Source: Methylophilus sp.
GTDB lineage: Bacteria; Pseudomonadota; Gammaproteobacteria; Burkholderiales; Methylophilaceae
Length of the DNA: 64,000 bases
Assembly: GCA_030696695.1 (NCBI GenBank)
Contig: JAUYRP010000034.1
Location: 496,001-560,000 of the forward strand
Direction: 5' to 3'
Numbering within the stretch: position 1 is the first letter of the stretch; the number at the start of each line of letters is the position of its first letter. The notes under the pieces were generated by a model. The model did no database searches and was not told the origin of the DNA. It saw nothing but the letters and a program-made list of their open reading frames with translations. Positions 10,008 to 21,124 of the stretch are shown piece by piece. A program made the position numbers and the translations under genes.

Positions 10008-10199
10008 GAAGTGCAAACTGAAAAATGTTAGTATTGAGATTATAAATTGATTGGAGTCGTGCATGGCAAGTATCCACCCACCGATATTTGAATTTGGCTA
10101 CGGCCGCGCTGCTTAACATCGGCTATGCCGAGTTAGCCTGCGCCGAAATTGCATGTTGTAAGACTCTGATTGACTGCAAAAGCTATTGAAAGGAAAAAT

Positions 10200-10754
10200 G
10201 TGGCGAGTGTAAATCCCCCCGTATGCAATTTTGGCTGGCGAGCGCCAGACTTTAGTTTGCAAAACGTAGATGGCAGTACCGTTACTTTGCAATCCAACAT
10301 GGGTAAACACGGTTTATTGATCATGTTTATCTGCAACCATTGCCCGTATGTTAAAGCTATTTTGCCGCGCTTGATTCAAGACGTAAAAGCGTTACAAATT
10401 TTGGGCGTGAATACGGTAGCGATTATGAGCAACGACCCTACTGATTATCCAGAAGATAGCTTTGAGTATATGCAGAAAATCTCACAAGAAATGGCGTTTC
10501 CATTCCCGTACTTGCTAGATGAAACGCAACAAATTGCTAAACTTTACGGTGCTGTCTGTACCCCAGATTTTTTTGGTTTTAACAACAAAGCAGAGCTGCA
10601 ATACCGCGGTCGCTTTGATGAAAGCCGCAAAGAAACCGCGCCAGATAGCACACGAGATTTATTTAAAGCCATGAAATTGATTGCCGAAACTGGGCATGGA
10701 CCCAAAGAGCAGATTGCAAGTATTGGCTGTAGCATTAAATGGAGAGAAGCATGA
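10200..10754 (+). CDS. thioredoxin-like (AhpC/TSA type) protein
   Basis: A 184-residue thioredoxin-fold protein with the redox-type motif FICNHCPYVKA near residue 50, so two cysteines are spaced CNHC. The pattern GWRAPDFSLQNVDG at the start is that of AhpC/TSA-thioredoxin-like proteins. Partner and substrate are unknown. I prefer the GTG at 10200 because AAAGGA lies just upstream; an in-frame ATG at 10170 lacks a ribosome site. Its stop overlaps the next start as ATGA, so translation of the two genes is coupled. Confidence 0.82.
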   Translation: MASVNPPVCNFGWRAPDFSLQNVDGSTVTLQSNMGKHGLLIMFICNHCPYVKAILPRLIQDVKALQILGVNTVAIMSNDPTDYPEDSFEYMQKISQEMAFPFPYLLDETQQIAKLYGAVCTPDFFGFNNKAELQYRGRFDESRKETAPDSTRDLFKAMKLIAETGHGPKEQIASIGCSIKWREA

Positions 10755-11776
10755 GCGATAAAAAATTAAAGTGGGGCATTCTCGGCGCTGCTCGGGTGAA
10801 TGAGCGCTTACTTCCAGCTATTGTGGAATCGTCTAACTCGCAGTTGGTGGCGTTTGCTAGCCGGCGCGCAGGCGCGGCTAGAGCGACATTGGAAAAGTAT
10901 GCACCCGGTACAGTCGGTGTGGCCTGCTATGACGATTTAGAAAGCCTGATAGCCGACGACAATGTGGAGGCGGTCTATTGCCCCATGGCGAATGAAGAGC
11001 ATGCAGAGTGGGCGTTTAAGCTAATCCAAGCAGGTAAGCATGTGTTGATTGAAAAGCCGATGACTACGCAACTGGCAGATATTGGTGCGATAGAAGCAGC
11101 AGCCAAAGCCATGGGTGTCACTGTAATGGAGGGGTTTATGTACCGCTTTCATCCTCAGCACGCCAAGATAAAAGAATTGGTAGATTCTGGGTTGATTGGT
11201 GACATATTGTCGTGCCGTGCCAGTTTCTCATTTTTAATGCCACCTGCGCGTATGTATCGCATTAATAGAAGCATGGCCAATGGCGGCGGTGCCATGTGGG
11301 ACATAGGCCCCTATGCGATACATGCATTACGCTGGGCTATGGGTTTAAATAACAGCGGCAAAAACTTTGGGCCAGTCGAGCCGAAAAAAGTAGTGGCCTA
11401 CGGCAAGTTGAATGAACACGGAGCTGATGTGGTGGCGAGTGGTATTTTGGATTTTGGTGCGGATACTCAAGGCCGTGCACGGTATGGTCATTTTGATGTG
11501 AGTTTTGAGCGCAGCCGTAAAGCCGAGTATGAAATCATAGGTGATAAGGGGTGGATTAAGTGCCACAACATGTGGGCATATCCCAGCGATGACCCTGTGA
11601 TTAGCTGGGAGGCTGGGGGCAAAACTGAAACCCTGATGTTACCTAAAGCCAATCATTTTAATTTAGAGATAGAGCACTTTAGTGAATGTGTATTAAGCGG
11701 TAAATCACCCTTACTCACGTTTGAAGATGCTAAAGGCAACTGCAAGGCCATTGAGTCAGTGATTGCTGAAATCTAA
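10751..11776 (+). CDS. Gfo/Idh/MocA family oxidoreductase
   Basis: A 341-residue NAD(P)-dependent dehydrogenase-like protein. The N-terminal Rossmann fold reads WGILGAARVNERLL, followed by the EKPMTT motif (catalytic-type Lys in EKP) near residue 100 and the GGGAMWDIGPYAIHALRW signature of the Gfo/Idh/MocA C-terminal domain. The substrate, probably a sugar or polyol, cannot be read from the sequence. The ATG at 10751 is preceded by GGAGAGAAGC and overlaps the upstream stop. A strong hairpin terminator follows. Confidence 0.88.
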   Translation: MSDKKLKWGILGAARVNERLLPAIVESSNSQLVAFASRRAGAARATLEKYAPGTVGVACYDDLESLIADDNVEAVYCPMANEEHAEWAFKLIQAGKHVLIEKPMTTQLADIGAIEAAAKAMGVTVMEGFMYRFHPQHAKIKELVDSGLIGDILSCRASFSFLMPPARMYRINRSMANGGGAMWDIGPYAIHALRWAMGLNNSGKNFGPVEPKKVVAYGKLNEHGADVVASGILDFGADTQGRARYGHFDVSFERSRKAEYEIIGDKGWIKCHNMWAYPSDDPVISWEAGGKTETLMLPKANHFNLEIEHFSECVLSGKSPLLTFEDAKGNCKAIESVIAEI

Positions 11777-11794
11777 AGCATTAGGATAGCAAAT

Positions 11795-11822
11795 AAAAAA
11801 GAGTGCAACGGCACTCTTTTTT
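11795..11822. terminator. bidirectional intrinsic terminator
   Basis: A perfect stem, AAAAAAGAGTGC with GCACTCTTTTTT, encloses the loop AACG. It has a T-run on one strand and the equivalent on the other, and it lies between two convergent genes, so it can serve both the Gfo/Idh gene and the Fae homologue. Confidence 0.92.
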
Positions 11823-11849
11823 ATTTCAAAATTTCGGGCGGTGAGCGTG

Positions 11850-12401
11850 CTAGATTTTGCCGTCTAAACCCATTTGATAGTATTTGTGCACAATCTCGTC
11901 TTGGTGTTCCAACAACCAATCAATGCTTGGTTCATTGCACATCGCCTTTTTAATCGCCAAAGTGGTGGCTTTGCGGTGAATCTCAAACAGCACCTTATGG
12001 TCCAGATTGTCTTGTTCAACGACAATTGGATTCAGCCATACCGAGACGATAATGCCTAAGTCATTGGCTCTCTCTTTGGGGATGTAGCCCTCACGTACAG
12101 CGTCTAATACGCCATTGGCAATCGCCCCTTGCACTGTGCCCATTAAAATATTGGTGTAGCGCGTATCTTTTACCGTGACTTTGCTCACCATCAATGTGGC
12201 AGGACGCACCATAATATCGGTGTTCATAATCGCCAACACTCTAGTGTGACCTTTCACTTGATCGCCAAGTAAGTTTGCAAAAGCAATCCCCATTGGGCCA
12301 TCCATCTCACCAATCGCTACTTCTGGTTCGGCCGCGGTGCCCACAGGGCCGCCCGCTACCAGTGCTTCACCAACGCGCATAATAATTTTTTCGGTCATCA
12401 T
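11850..12401 (-). CDS. formaldehyde-activating enzyme (Fae) homologue, divergent
   Basis: A 183-residue homologue of Fae, which condenses formaldehyde with tetrahydromethanopterin in methylotrophs. Shared landmarks are VGEALV at the N-terminus, AFANLL, the RPATLMVSKVTVKD segment and DAVREGYIPKERANDL. The position of the catalytic histidine of Fae (in AHIDLIIG of the Methylobacterium enzyme) appears to be Glu here (AEPEVAIG), and the PAQHG segment reads TVQGA. It therefore resembles the Fae2/Fae3 type paralogues whose function is not settled. Two ATGs at 12401 and 12398 are possible. It is divergent from transketolase. Confidence 0.85.
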   Translation of the reverse strand: MMTEKIIMRVGEALVAGGPVGTAAEPEVAIGEMDGPMGIAFANLLGDQVKGHTRVLAIMNTDIMVRPATLMVSKVTVKDTRYTNILMGTVQGAIANGVLDAVREGYIPKERANDLGIIVSVWLNPIVVEQDNLDHKVLFEIHRKATTLAIKKAMCNEPSIDWLLEHQDEIVHKYYQMGLDGKI

Positions 12402-12659
12402 CAACTTTCTTTAAGGTTTTAAAAATGATAAGTCATTACCAGCCAATTACCAACCCTTGATTGGGCGTAAAACTGCAAATCATAGATGTGATTAAAGCAT
12501 TATCTTTAATAGGGTAACACTTGCCCAAAAGTAGTAACTAAGCAATAATTTAGCCTTTGCAAAAAAGTGGTTATTTATCGCTGCTTTTTTAAGAATTCAA
12601 TCAAGGTTTTATTGCATTCACTATAAGACCTCAAGTTACTAAACATTAGGGAGATTACA
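12402..12659. promoter_or_regulatory. divergent promoter region of the Fae homologue and tkt
   Basis: This 258-base A+T-rich gap separates two divergently transcribed genes of one-carbon and pentose metabolism, so both promoters must lie here. I could not assign -35 and -10 boxes with confidence. A GGGAG ribosome site precedes the tkt ATG. Confidence 0.5.
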
Positions 12660-14645
12660 ATGGCAACGCGTAATGATCTAGCCAACGCCATCCGTGCGTT
12701 ATCAATGGATGCAGTACAAAAAGCAAATTCAGGCCACCCAGGCGCGCCTATGGGCATGGCAGAGATTGCAGAAGAATTATGGAATAACCACTTAAGCCAT
12801 AACCCAAAAAACCCTAAATGGGCAAACCGCGATCGCTTTGTGCTTTCTAATGGTCACGGCTCCATGTTAATTTATTCATTGTTACATTTGTCAGGTTACG
12901 ACTTGTCTATGGATCAAATCAAAACATTCCGTCAATTACATTCACAATGTGCAGGCCACCCAGAATATGGTTACGCAGCTGGCGTTGAAACAACGACAGG
13001 TCCATTGGGCCAAGGGATTGCCAACGGTGTAGGTTTTGCCATGGCGGAAAAATTATTGGCTAACCAATTCAATAAACCTGGCCATGAAATCGTTAACCAC
13101 AACACTTACGTGTTCTTGGGTGACGGCTGTATGATGGAAGGCGTTTCTCACGAAGCTTGCGCATTGGCAGGCACATGGGGTTTGGGTAATTTAATCGCTT
13201 TCTGGGATGACAACGGTATATCTATTGATGGTCACATTGAAGGTTGGTATACAGACGACACAGCAAAACGTTTTGAGTCATATGGCTGGCACGTGCAGTC
13301 AGTAGATGGTCACGATGTAGCTGCCATTGGCGCGGCAATTACTGCAGCTAAAGCAGTGAAAGACAAGCCATCACTGATCTGCTGTAAAACAATCATTGGT
13401 AAAGGTTCTCCAAACAAATCAGGATCACATGATTGCCACGGTTCTGCATTAGGTGATGCGGAAGTTGCAGCTACGCGTGCAGCGATTGGTTGGAACCATG
13501 AGCCATTTGTGATTCCAGCAGATGTGTATGCAGGTTGGGATGCAACAGCAAAAGGCGCTAAAGTTGAGGGTGATTGGAATGCTAAATTTGATGCATATGC
13601 CAAAGCCTACCCAGCAGAAGCTGCTGAATTCAAACGCCGTATGGCAGGTGAATTACCAGCGAACTGGAAAGCAGAAACAGACAAAATTATTGCTGCTGTG
13701 AATGAGAAGGCAGAAGGCTTGGCTTCACGTAAAGCGTCACAAAACGCGATTGGTGCATTAGCGCCATTATTGCCAGAGTTCTTAGGCGGTTCAGCTGACT
13801 TAACAGGTTCAAACTTAACGTCAACAGGCAGCTTTGTGCACGTTGAGGCTAAAAAGCCTGGTAACTATATCTCTTACGGTGTGCGTGAGTTTGGTATGGC
13901 AGCTATCATGAACGGTATGGCATTACACGGTGGTTTATTGCCATTCGGCGGCACATTCCATATGTTCTCTGATTACATGAAGAGCGGTATGCGTATGTCT
14001 GCATTGATGCATCAACGCGTCATCTATGTATTAACCCATGACTCTATCGGCCAAGGTGAAGATGGTCCTACACACCAACCAGTAGAAAACACATCTGGTC
14101 TTCGTTATATTCCACGTATGGATGTATGGCGTCCAGCTGATGCAACTGAAACCACGGTTGCTTGGGTGGCTGCAGTTGAGCGTCATGAAGGTCCAACTAG
14201 CTTAGTGCTTTCACGTCAAAACTTGGCAGGGATTAAACACGATGCAAAAGATTTTGCAGCTATCCGTAAAGGTGGTTATGTATTCTCTGATTGTGACGGC
14301 AAAGCAGATTTGATTTTCATCGCTAACGGTTCAGAATTAGACTTGGCAGTGAAAGCGGCTGCAGAGTTAACCGCAGCAGGTAAAAAAGTACGTGTAGTGT
14401 CTATGCCTTCTACCAATGTGTTTGATCGTCAAGATCAGGCTTACAAAGACAGCGTGTTAACTGCGGGTGTTAAACGTGTTGCGATTGAAGCAGCGCATCC
14501 AGACTTCTGGCGTAAATATGTTGGTTTAGAAGGTGCTGTAGTGGGTATCGATACCTTTGGTGAATCAGCACCTGGTGGCGCGTTAATGAAACACTTTGGC
14601 TTTACAGTTGAAAATGTAGTGGCTGTTGCTAAAACAGTTTTATAA
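12660..14645 (+). CDS. tkt: transketolase
   Basis: Transketolase moves two-carbon ketol units between sugar phosphates with thiamine diphosphate; in RuMP-cycle methylotrophs it regenerates ribulose phosphate, the formaldehyde acceptor. The 661-residue protein has the family features: [14 protein letters not shown] near the start, the ThDP motif GDGCMMEG followed by the [15 protein letters not shown] segment, GSADLTGSN, and the pyrimidine-domain [14 protein letters not shown]. The ATG is preceded by GGGAG. It heads a plus-strand block with gap, pgk, gap and pyk. Confidence 0.97.
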   Translation: MATRNDLANAIRALSMDAVQKANSGHPGAPMGMAEIAEELWNNHLSHNPKNPKWANRDRFVLSNGHGSMLIYSLLHLSGYDLSMDQIKTFRQLHSQCAGHPEYGYAAGVETTTGPLGQGIANGVGFAMAEKLLANQFNKPGHEIVNHNTYVFLGDGCMMEGVSHEACALAGTWGLGNLIAFWDDNGISIDGHIEGWYTDDTAKRFESYGWHVQSVDGHDVAAIGAAITAAKAVKDKPSLICCKTIIGKGSPNKSGSHDCHGSALGDAEVAATRAAIGWNHEPFVIPADVYAGWDATAKGAKVEGDWNAKFDAYAKAYPAEAAEFKRRMAGELPANWKAETDKIIAAVNEKAEGLASRKASQNAIGALAPLLPEFLGGSADLTGSNLTSTGSFVHVEAKKPGNYISYGVREFGMAAIMNGMALHGGLLPFGGTFHMFSDYMKSGMRMSALMHQRVIYVLTHDSIGQGEDGPTHQPVENTSGLRYIPRMDVWRPADATETTVAWVAAVERHEGPTSLVLSRQNLAGIKHDAKDFAAIRKGGYVFSDCDGKADLIFIANGSELDLAVKAAAELTAAGKKVRVVSMPSTNVFDRQDQAYKDSVLTAGVKRVAIEAAHPDFWRKYVGLEGAVVGIDTFGESAPGGALMKHFGFTVENVVAVAKTVL

Positions 14646-14681
14646 ATTTCAATAGGTATTTGATTTAGCGCAACATTACCC

Positions 14682-14708
14682 AAAAGGGCCTCTATATGAG
14701 GCCCTTTT
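14682..14708 (+). terminator. intrinsic terminator after tkt
   Basis: The arms AAAAGGGCCTC and GAGGCCCTTTT, 11 perfect base pairs, enclose TATAT and end in a T-run. It lies 37 bases after the tkt stop and separates tkt from the first gap gene. Confidence 0.9.
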
Positions 14709-14766
14709 AATTTGGTAAACTGTTAGAACAGTTAAAGCATAAATAATAAGTGTGTTAGGGGTGAGT

Positions 14767-15774
14767 ATGACGATTCGTGTAGGCATCAACGGTTTTGGCC
14801 GTATAGGACGTATGGCATTGCGCGCAGTAATTCAAGAAACCGAATTTAATGATATTGAAGTAGTGGCCATTAATAGCTCGTATGATATTGATTATATGAT
14901 GTACATGCTGAAGTACGATTCCGTGCATGGACGATTTGATGCAGAATTGGAAGCCGAGAACGGACATTTGCTCGTCAATGGTAAGAAAATTCATTTAACA
15001 GCAGAGCGTGATCCTGCCAACATTGATTGGTCAGCTTCGGGCGGTGTAGATGTAGTAGTGGAGTCTACAGGTGCTTTTCTCACAGTTGAAACTTGTCAGC
15101 CACACATCAATCGTGGTGCAAAAAAAGTGGTGCAATCCGCCCCAGGTAAAGATGACACACCGATGTATGTGTACGGGGTTAATCATGATGAGTACAAAGG
15201 CCAAGCGATTGTTTCAGCGGCTTCCTGTACTACCAATGGATTAGCGCCATTGGTCAAAGTGTTGCATGATCATTTTGGTATCAAGCGTGGCTTAATGACT
15301 ACCGTGCATGCAACGACGGCCTCACAACTGACCGTGGATGGCACATCTAAGAAAGATTGGCGCGGCGGGCGTAGCGTATTTGAAAACATTATTCCCTCTA
15401 GCACGGGCGCAGCCAAAGCTGTGGGTAAGATTATTCCAGCGTTGAACAAGAAAATCACAGGAATGGCCATGCGTGTGCCGTCTGCAGATGTTTCAGTCGT
15501 GGATTTGACTGTCGAGTTGAATCGGGAAACCACCTATGAGGCGATCTGTGAAGCCATGAAAACTGCTTCACAAGGTGAACTCAAAGGTGTGCTGGGTTAC
15601 ACCAACGACAAAGTGGTATCCACCGACTTTCGTAGCAGCCCCGAAGCCAGTGTATTTGATGCAGACGCAGGCATCATGCTCGATTCAACTTTTGTGAAAG
15701 TGATTGGCTGGTACGATAATGAATACGGCTATACTTGCAACTTATTGCGTTTAGTACAACATATTTCAAAATAA
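14767..15774 (+). CDS. gap: type I glyceraldehyde-3-phosphate dehydrogenase (first copy)
   Basis: This interconverts glyceraldehyde 3-phosphate and 1,3-bisphosphoglycerate. The 335-residue protein has the Rossmann start [13 protein letters not shown], the catalytic cysteine in [12 protein letters not shown], the histidine in TTVHATT, and the C-terminal WYDNEYGYT. At the position of the NAD-selecting Asp32 of the Bacillus enzyme (VNDLTD) this protein has Ser (INSSYD), so use of NADP is possible. The ATG at 14767 has AGGGGTGAG before it; a GTG at 14752 is less likely. A paralogue lies after pgk. Confidence 0.95.
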   Translation: MTIRVGINGFGRIGRMALRAVIQETEFNDIEVVAINSSYDIDYMMYMLKYDSVHGRFDAELEAENGHLLVNGKKIHLTAERDPANIDWSASGGVDVVVESTGAFLTVETCQPHINRGAKKVVQSAPGKDDTPMYVYGVNHDEYKGQAIVSAASCTTNGLAPLVKVLHDHFGIKRGLMTTVHATTASQLTVDGTSKKDWRGGRSVFENIIPSSTGAAKAVGKIIPALNKKITGMAMRVPSADVSVVDLTVELNRETTYEAICEAMKTASQGELKGVLGYTNDKVVSTDFRSSPEASVFDADAGIMLDSTFVKVIGWYDNEYGYTCNLLRLVQHISK

Positions 15775-15871
15775 GGCTATTGTGCGGGGTTTGCATCGCA
15801 CATTAGATTCACAAGTTGAATATCATTAAAGCAACGCTTCAATCGTTGCATCACATCATTAGGAGTGCAAC

Positions 15872-17068
15872 ATGCAGTTCATCAAAATGACCGATTTGGA
15901 TTTAAAGGGCAAGCGCGTGTTCATTCGCGCAGATTTAAATGTGCCAGTGTCTGATGGCAAAGTCACCTCTGATGCACGCATTACGGCCTCCATGCCTACA
16001 ATAGAATTTGCACTTAAAGCGGGTGCAAAAGTGATGGTGACTTCGCACTTGGGTCGACCAGAAGAAGGTGTATATTCCGAAGAGAACTCATTGCAACCAG
16101 TTGCCGATGTGATGTCTGCCAAATTAGGTAAACCTGTACGTCTGGTAAAAAACTGGCTGGCAGCTAATGCGCCTGCTGATAGTTTAACGGTGGAAGACGG
16201 GCAGCTTATTTTGCTGGAGAACTGTCGCTTTAATGTAGGTGAAAAGAAAAATAACGATGAGCTAGCCAAGAAATATGCGGCGTTATGTGATGTGTTTGTG
16301 ATGGATGCATTTGGTACCGCACATCGCGCCGAAGCCTCTACCCATGGCATTGCAAAATTCGCGCCTGTGGCATGTGCGGGCATTTTACTTACCGAAGAAT
16401 TAGAAGCACTGACCAAGGCTTTGCTGAGCCCAGCCCGTCCAATGGTCGCTATTGTGGGTGGTAGTAAAGTATCAACCAAACTGACTGTGCTGGAGAGCTT
16501 GTCTGAAAAAGTAGATCAGCTGGTAGTAGGTGGCGGCATTGCCAATACTTTCTTAAAGGCTTCTGGCAAGCAAATCGGTAAATCACTGAATGAAGATGAA
16601 TTAGTGCCCATTGCTAAGGCATTAATGGAGAAAATGACCAATCGTGGTGCAACAATTCCGATTGCGGAAGATGTGGTGTGTGGTAAAAAGTTTGATGCGC
16701 AGGAAGCGGCTGTATTGAAAAGTGCTGCAGATGTAGCAGATGACGACATGATTTTTGACATTGGACCAAAGTCTGCACAAACCATTGCGGATATTATTCT
16801 GAGCGCTGGGACGGTGGTATGGAATGGTCCAGTAGGTGTGTTTGAGTTTGACCAATTTGGTGAAGGCACCAAGACTATTGCCAATGCCATTGCGAACACG
16901 AAAGCCTTTACCCTTGCGGGTGGAGGCGATACGATAGCAGCCATCCAGAAGTACGACATGTACGATAAAGTCAGTTATATTTCTACTGCTGGGGGTGCTT
17001 TTTTAGAGTTTTTAGAAGGCAAAAAATTACCTGCAGTTGAGATTTTAGAGCAACGTAGTCAATCATAA
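15872..17068 (+). CDS. pgk: phosphoglycerate kinase
   Basis: Pgk transfers phosphate from 1,3-bisphosphoglycerate to ADP. The 398-residue length is typical. Visible motifs are [11 protein letters not shown] near the N-terminus, [36 protein letters not shown], the nucleotide-binding WNGPVGVFE and the C-terminal GGGDTIAAI and [15 protein letters not shown] good ribosome site, AGGAGTGC, precedes the ATG. It sits between two gap genes and ends in an intrinsic terminator. Confidence 0.97.
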   Translation: MQFIKMTDLDLKGKRVFIRADLNVPVSDGKVTSDARITASMPTIEFALKAGAKVMVTSHLGRPEEGVYSEENSLQPVADVMSAKLGKPVRLVKNWLAANAPADSLTVEDGQLILLENCRFNVGEKKNNDELAKKYAALCDVFVMDAFGTAHRAEASTHGIAKFAPVACAGILLTEELEALTKALLSPARPMVAIVGGSKVSTKLTVLESLSEKVDQLVVGGGIANTFLKASGKQIGKSLNEDELVPIAKALMEKMTNRGATIPIAEDVVCGKKFDAQEAAVLKSAADVADDDMIFDIGPKSAQTIADIILSAGTVVWNGPVGVFEFDQFGEGTKTIANAIANTKAFTLAGGGDTIAAIQKYDMYDKVSYISTAGGAFLEFLEGKKLPAVEILEQRSQS

Positions 17069-17151
17069 ACCTACAATAGATTCGAACTTACTTCAATTTT
17101 TGCACTCATTCATTAGTGTGTCATCAACGTAACTTACTATCCTAAATATTG

Positions 17152-17180
17152 AAATAGCCTCAATAGAGGCTATTTTTTTT
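17152..17180 (+). terminator. intrinsic terminator after pgk
   Basis: The arms AAATAGCCTC and GAGGCTATTT enclose AATA and run into eight T residues. It ends the gap-pgk unit and means the second gap copy probably has its own promoter. Confidence 0.9.
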
Positions 17181-17235
17181 GAAACTAGCATTAAAGTTGC
17201 TTAATGATAAGAAATGCTTAACGTTTGGAGAATAA

Positions 17236-18303
<1,068 letters not shown>

Positions 18304-18371
18304 TATGCCGATATAGTGGATTTAAGAGCAGGTAAATTGATAAAGCATAACGAATCTAAATAATCGAAAAC

Positions 18372-18410
18372 AAGTCAAACAGGGGAGTCAAGTGACTTCC
18401 CTTTTGACTT
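18372..18410 (+). terminator. long hairpin between gap and pyk
   Basis: The outer arms AAGTCAAA and TTTGACTT and the inner arms AGGGGAGTCA and TGACTTCCCT join into one stem of about 18 base pairs with a bulged C and one G-T pair. The loop is AG. TTTT follows both the inner stem and the full stem. It can act as the gap terminator. Because it ends 14 bases before the pyk ATG and directly touches the GGGAA ribosome site, it may also affect pyk expression. Confidence 0.75.
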
Positions 18411-18424
18411 TTGGGAATACCAAT

Positions 18425-19849
18425 ATGCAACGCAAGACAAAAATTGTGGCTACTTTGGGGCCAGCGAGCGCGTCAGAAGAAAAAATAGCACGGCTATTTC
18501 GTGCGGGTGTGAATGTCGTGCGACTTAATTTTTCTCACGGCACCTCAGATTCGCACATTGAACGTGCGAAGTTGGTGCGTGAGATTGCCGATAAAATGCA
18601 AATCCATGTGGGGATTCTGTGTGATTTGCAAGGCCCTAAGGTACGCATAGGTAAATTTGAAGCGCAAAAAATCCTGTTAAAAAGTGGTGATTTGTTTGTG
18701 CTAGATGCAGATTGCCCGCTTGGCAATCAAGACCGTGTTGGCTTGGATTATCAGAGCTTGCCGCGCGAAGTGAAGGAAGGCACAGTGCTGTTGTTGGACG
18801 ACGGCCGCATCACTTTGCAAGTCAACCGTGTGCGAGGCAATCAAATCTATTGTGTGGTACTGAATGGTGGAGCGCTCTCTGATAACAAAGGCATTAACCT
18901 GCAAGGTGGCGGCTTAGCAGCCGATGCGCTGACAGCTAAAGACATTGCGGACCTCAAGACAGCTGTAGCGTTAGACGCTGATTATATTGCGATTTCTTTT
19001 CCTAAAAGCGCACAAGACATGGTGCGGGCACGCGCTTTGGTGAAAAAGGCTGGTGGTCATGCCAGTTTGGTAGCCAAAATAGAGCGTGCAGAAGCCATTG
19101 AACATTTAGAAGCGATTATCGACGCCTCTGAGGTGGTCATGGTGGCGCGTGGTGACCTAGGTGTGGAAATGGGCGATGCTGCGATTCCTGGCTTACAAAA
19201 ACGCATTATTCGTTTGGCACGTGCCCGTAATAAATTAGTGATTACGGCGACACAGATGTTGGAGTCAATGATCAATAGCCCGATTCCCACACGTGCGGAA
19301 GTCTCTGATGTCGCCAACGCAGTGCTAGACGGCACAGATGCGGTGATGCTATCAGCAGAAACTGCCAGTGGCAGTTACCCGGTAGAAGCAGTAGAGGCCA
19401 TGCATCGGGTGTGTGTTGAAGCAGAAAAAGAATACGAAAGCATGCACCATTTTGAGCGACGTGCGCATGAGCATGACCGCGTCGATGAGGCGATTGCCGC
19501 CGCTGCAGTGTTTACAACACGCTACTATCGTGTAAAAGCAATCGTGGCTTTGACTGTGTCTGGCAATTCAGCACAATGGTTATCACGTGCTGATTGTTTT
19601 GTGCCGATTTACGCGATGTCCCCCGATATTTCTGCCCGTCGCAAACTCACCTTGCATCGCAATGTATTTCCGTTTGAAATTTTTCAACAAGACCGTAGCC
19701 GCGACCAAATTTTTGCAGATATTGAGAAAATATTACTCACAGCACAAGTGGTAGAAGCTGGCGACGAAGTCCTGGTCACCTATGGCGAACCATTTGGTAC
19801 CTTAGGGGGTACCAATTCACTCAAGCTGATTCAAATTGGTGTGCAGTAA
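18425..19849 (+). CDS. pyk: pyruvate kinase
   Basis: Pyk makes pyruvate and ATP from phosphoenolpyruvate. The 474-residue protein has the start RKTKIVATLGPAS, the RLNFSHGT motif, the LCDLQGPKVRIG segment, the metal and phosphate site VAKIERAEAIEHL followed by VMVARGDLGVEMG, and the ATQMLESMINSPIPTRAE signature. The ATG at 18425 is chosen because conserved sequence begins there; a GTG at 18392 lies inside the preceding hairpin. It is the last glycolytic gene of the block. Confidence 0.95.
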   Translation: MQRKTKIVATLGPASASEEKIARLFRAGVNVVRLNFSHGTSDSHIERAKLVREIADKMQIHVGILCDLQGPKVRIGKFEAQKILLKSGDLFVLDADCPLGNQDRVGLDYQSLPREVKEGTVLLLDDGRITLQVNRVRGNQIYCVVLNGGALSDNKGINLQGGGLAADALTAKDIADLKTAVALDADYIAISFPKSAQDMVRARALVKKAGGHASLVAKIERAEAIEHLEAIIDASEVVMVARGDLGVEMGDAAIPGLQKRIIRLARARNKLVITATQMLESMINSPIPTRAEVSDVANAVLDGTDAVMLSAETASGSYPVEAVEAMHRVCVEAEKEYESMHHFERRAHEHDRVDEAIAAAAVFTTRYYRVKAIVALTVSGNSAQWLSRADCFVPIYAMSPDISARRKLTLHRNVFPFEIFQQDRSRDQIFADIEKILLTAQVVEAGDEVLVTYGEPFGTLGGTNSLKLIQIGVQ

Positions 19850-19874
19850 CATCTGCTAGCGCCACTGTAAAACA

Positions 19875-19904
19875 TTGGCTTCAAATGCGCCTGCCATCTA
19901 TAAT
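19875..19904 (+). promoter_or_regulatory. candidate sigma70 promoter of purC
   Basis: TTGGCT and TATAAT are separated by 18 bases and lie about 30 bases before the purC ATG. The -10 box is a perfect match and the -35 box a partial one. This is a pattern match only. Confidence 0.55.
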
Positions 19905-19932
19905 ACTTATCTTTCTTGCATATTGATTCACC

Positions 19933-20835
19933 ATGACATCACCGTTACTTAAAACTAGTCTCAAGAGCTTAAAACTGATACATCAGGGCAAAGTACGCGA
20001 CATTTACGATATTGATGCCGACACCATGCTATTAGTAAGTACTGACCGATTGTCCGCATTTGACGTGATTCTGCCAACGGGCATTGATAATAAAGGCGCG
20101 ATGCTCACGCAAATGGCCAATTTTTGGTTTAAAAAACTTGCGCATGTGGTGCCTAATCACCTCACAGCTATTGATCCATATACAGTAGTCTCTCAACCAG
20201 AAGAACAAGTGCAGTTAGGCAGCCGTGCGGTTGTCGTGAAAAAGCTAAAACCATTGCCTATAGAGGCAATTGTGCGTGGTTATTTGGTTGGCAGTGGCTG
20301 GAAAGAGTACAAAGCCAAAGGCACAGTGTGTGGCATTGCTTTACCAGCAGGATTACAAGAAGCATCTAAGTTGCCGCAACCACTGTTTACGCCATCTAGC
20401 AAAGCAGCAGTGGGTGAGCATGATGAGAATATTACCCTAGACCAATGTGCTGACTTAATTGGAGCAGAGCGGGCTGCGGAAGTCGCCAAAGTGGCCATTC
20501 AGCTCTATAGTGAAGCCGCTGAATACGCTTTAACCAAAGGTATTATTATTGCAGACACCAAGTTTGAGTTTGGACTGGACGCCAATGGCGTCCTACATGT
20601 CATGGATGAAGTGTTAACACCAGACTCCTCCCGCTTTTGGCCATTAGAGAGTTATCAAGTAGGCAAAAATCCACCTAGTTATGACAAGCAATATGTGCGC
20701 GATTGGTTAGAAAGTACAGGTTGGAATAAAACACCGCCAGCGCCAGCATTACCCGACGACGTTGCTAAACGCACCTCTGATAAATACTTAGAAGCGTTTG
20801 AAAAATTAACTGGAAAAAAGTTAGCTGAAAGTTAA
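19933..20835 (+). CDS. purC: SAICAR synthase
   Basis: PurC joins aspartate to carboxyaminoimidazole ribotide in purine synthesis. The 300-residue protein is of the longer, yeast-like class. It has HQGKVRDIYDID, STDRLSAFDVILP, the LPIEAIVRGYLVGSGWKEY segment, and IIADTKFEFG followed by MDEVLTPDSSRFWP. A good candidate promoter lies directly upstream. The next gene starts 10 bases after its stop. Confidence 0.96.
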   Translation: MTSPLLKTSLKSLKLIHQGKVRDIYDIDADTMLLVSTDRLSAFDVILPTGIDNKGAMLTQMANFWFKKLAHVVPNHLTAIDPYTVVSQPEEQVQLGSRAVVVKKLKPLPIEAIVRGYLVGSGWKEYKAKGTVCGIALPAGLQEASKLPQPLFTPSSKAAVGEHDENITLDQCADLIGAERAAEVAKVAIQLYSEAAEYALTKGIIIADTKFEFGLDANGVLHVMDEVLTPDSSRFWPLESYQVGKNPPSYDKQYVRDWLESTGWNKTPPAPALPDDVAKRTSDKYLEAFEKLTGKKLAES

Positions 20836-20845
20836 TTTAAACCTA

Positions 20846-21124
20846 ATGGCTATCATGGATAGACTAAAGCAGATTGCAGGGCAGCTCAAAGCTGAATTTG
20901 ATTTTTATCGGCGACTCTACAAACATCCTCAAACTCCATTGCTCGCAAAAGGGCTACTTTGGTTAGCCATTGGTTATTTGCTCATGCCCTTTGATTTAAT
21001 TCCCGATTTTTTACCTGTCATCGGCCAGCTAGATGAATTGGTGATCATTCCATTTCTATTATTTCTCGCACTTAAACTCACCCCAGCAAGCGTCAAAGCG
21101 GCTTGCAAAATGGAGGCCCCGTAA
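20846..21124 (+). CDS. DUF1232 (YkvA-like) membrane protein
   Basis: A 92-residue protein with the DUF1232 core YLLMPFDLIPDFLPVIGQLDEL, in which a DLIPDF motif sits between two hydrophobic helices (about residues 33-50 and 60-78). The family is widespread and of unknown function. A second ATG three codons downstream is an alternative start. Its stop overlaps the start of the DedA gene by one base (TAATG), so the two are translationally linked. Confidence 0.85.
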   Translation: MAIMDRLKQIAGQLKAEFDFYRRLYKHPQTPLLAKGLLWLAIGYLLMPFDLIPDFLPVIGQLDELVIIPFLLFLALKLTPASVKAACKMEAP

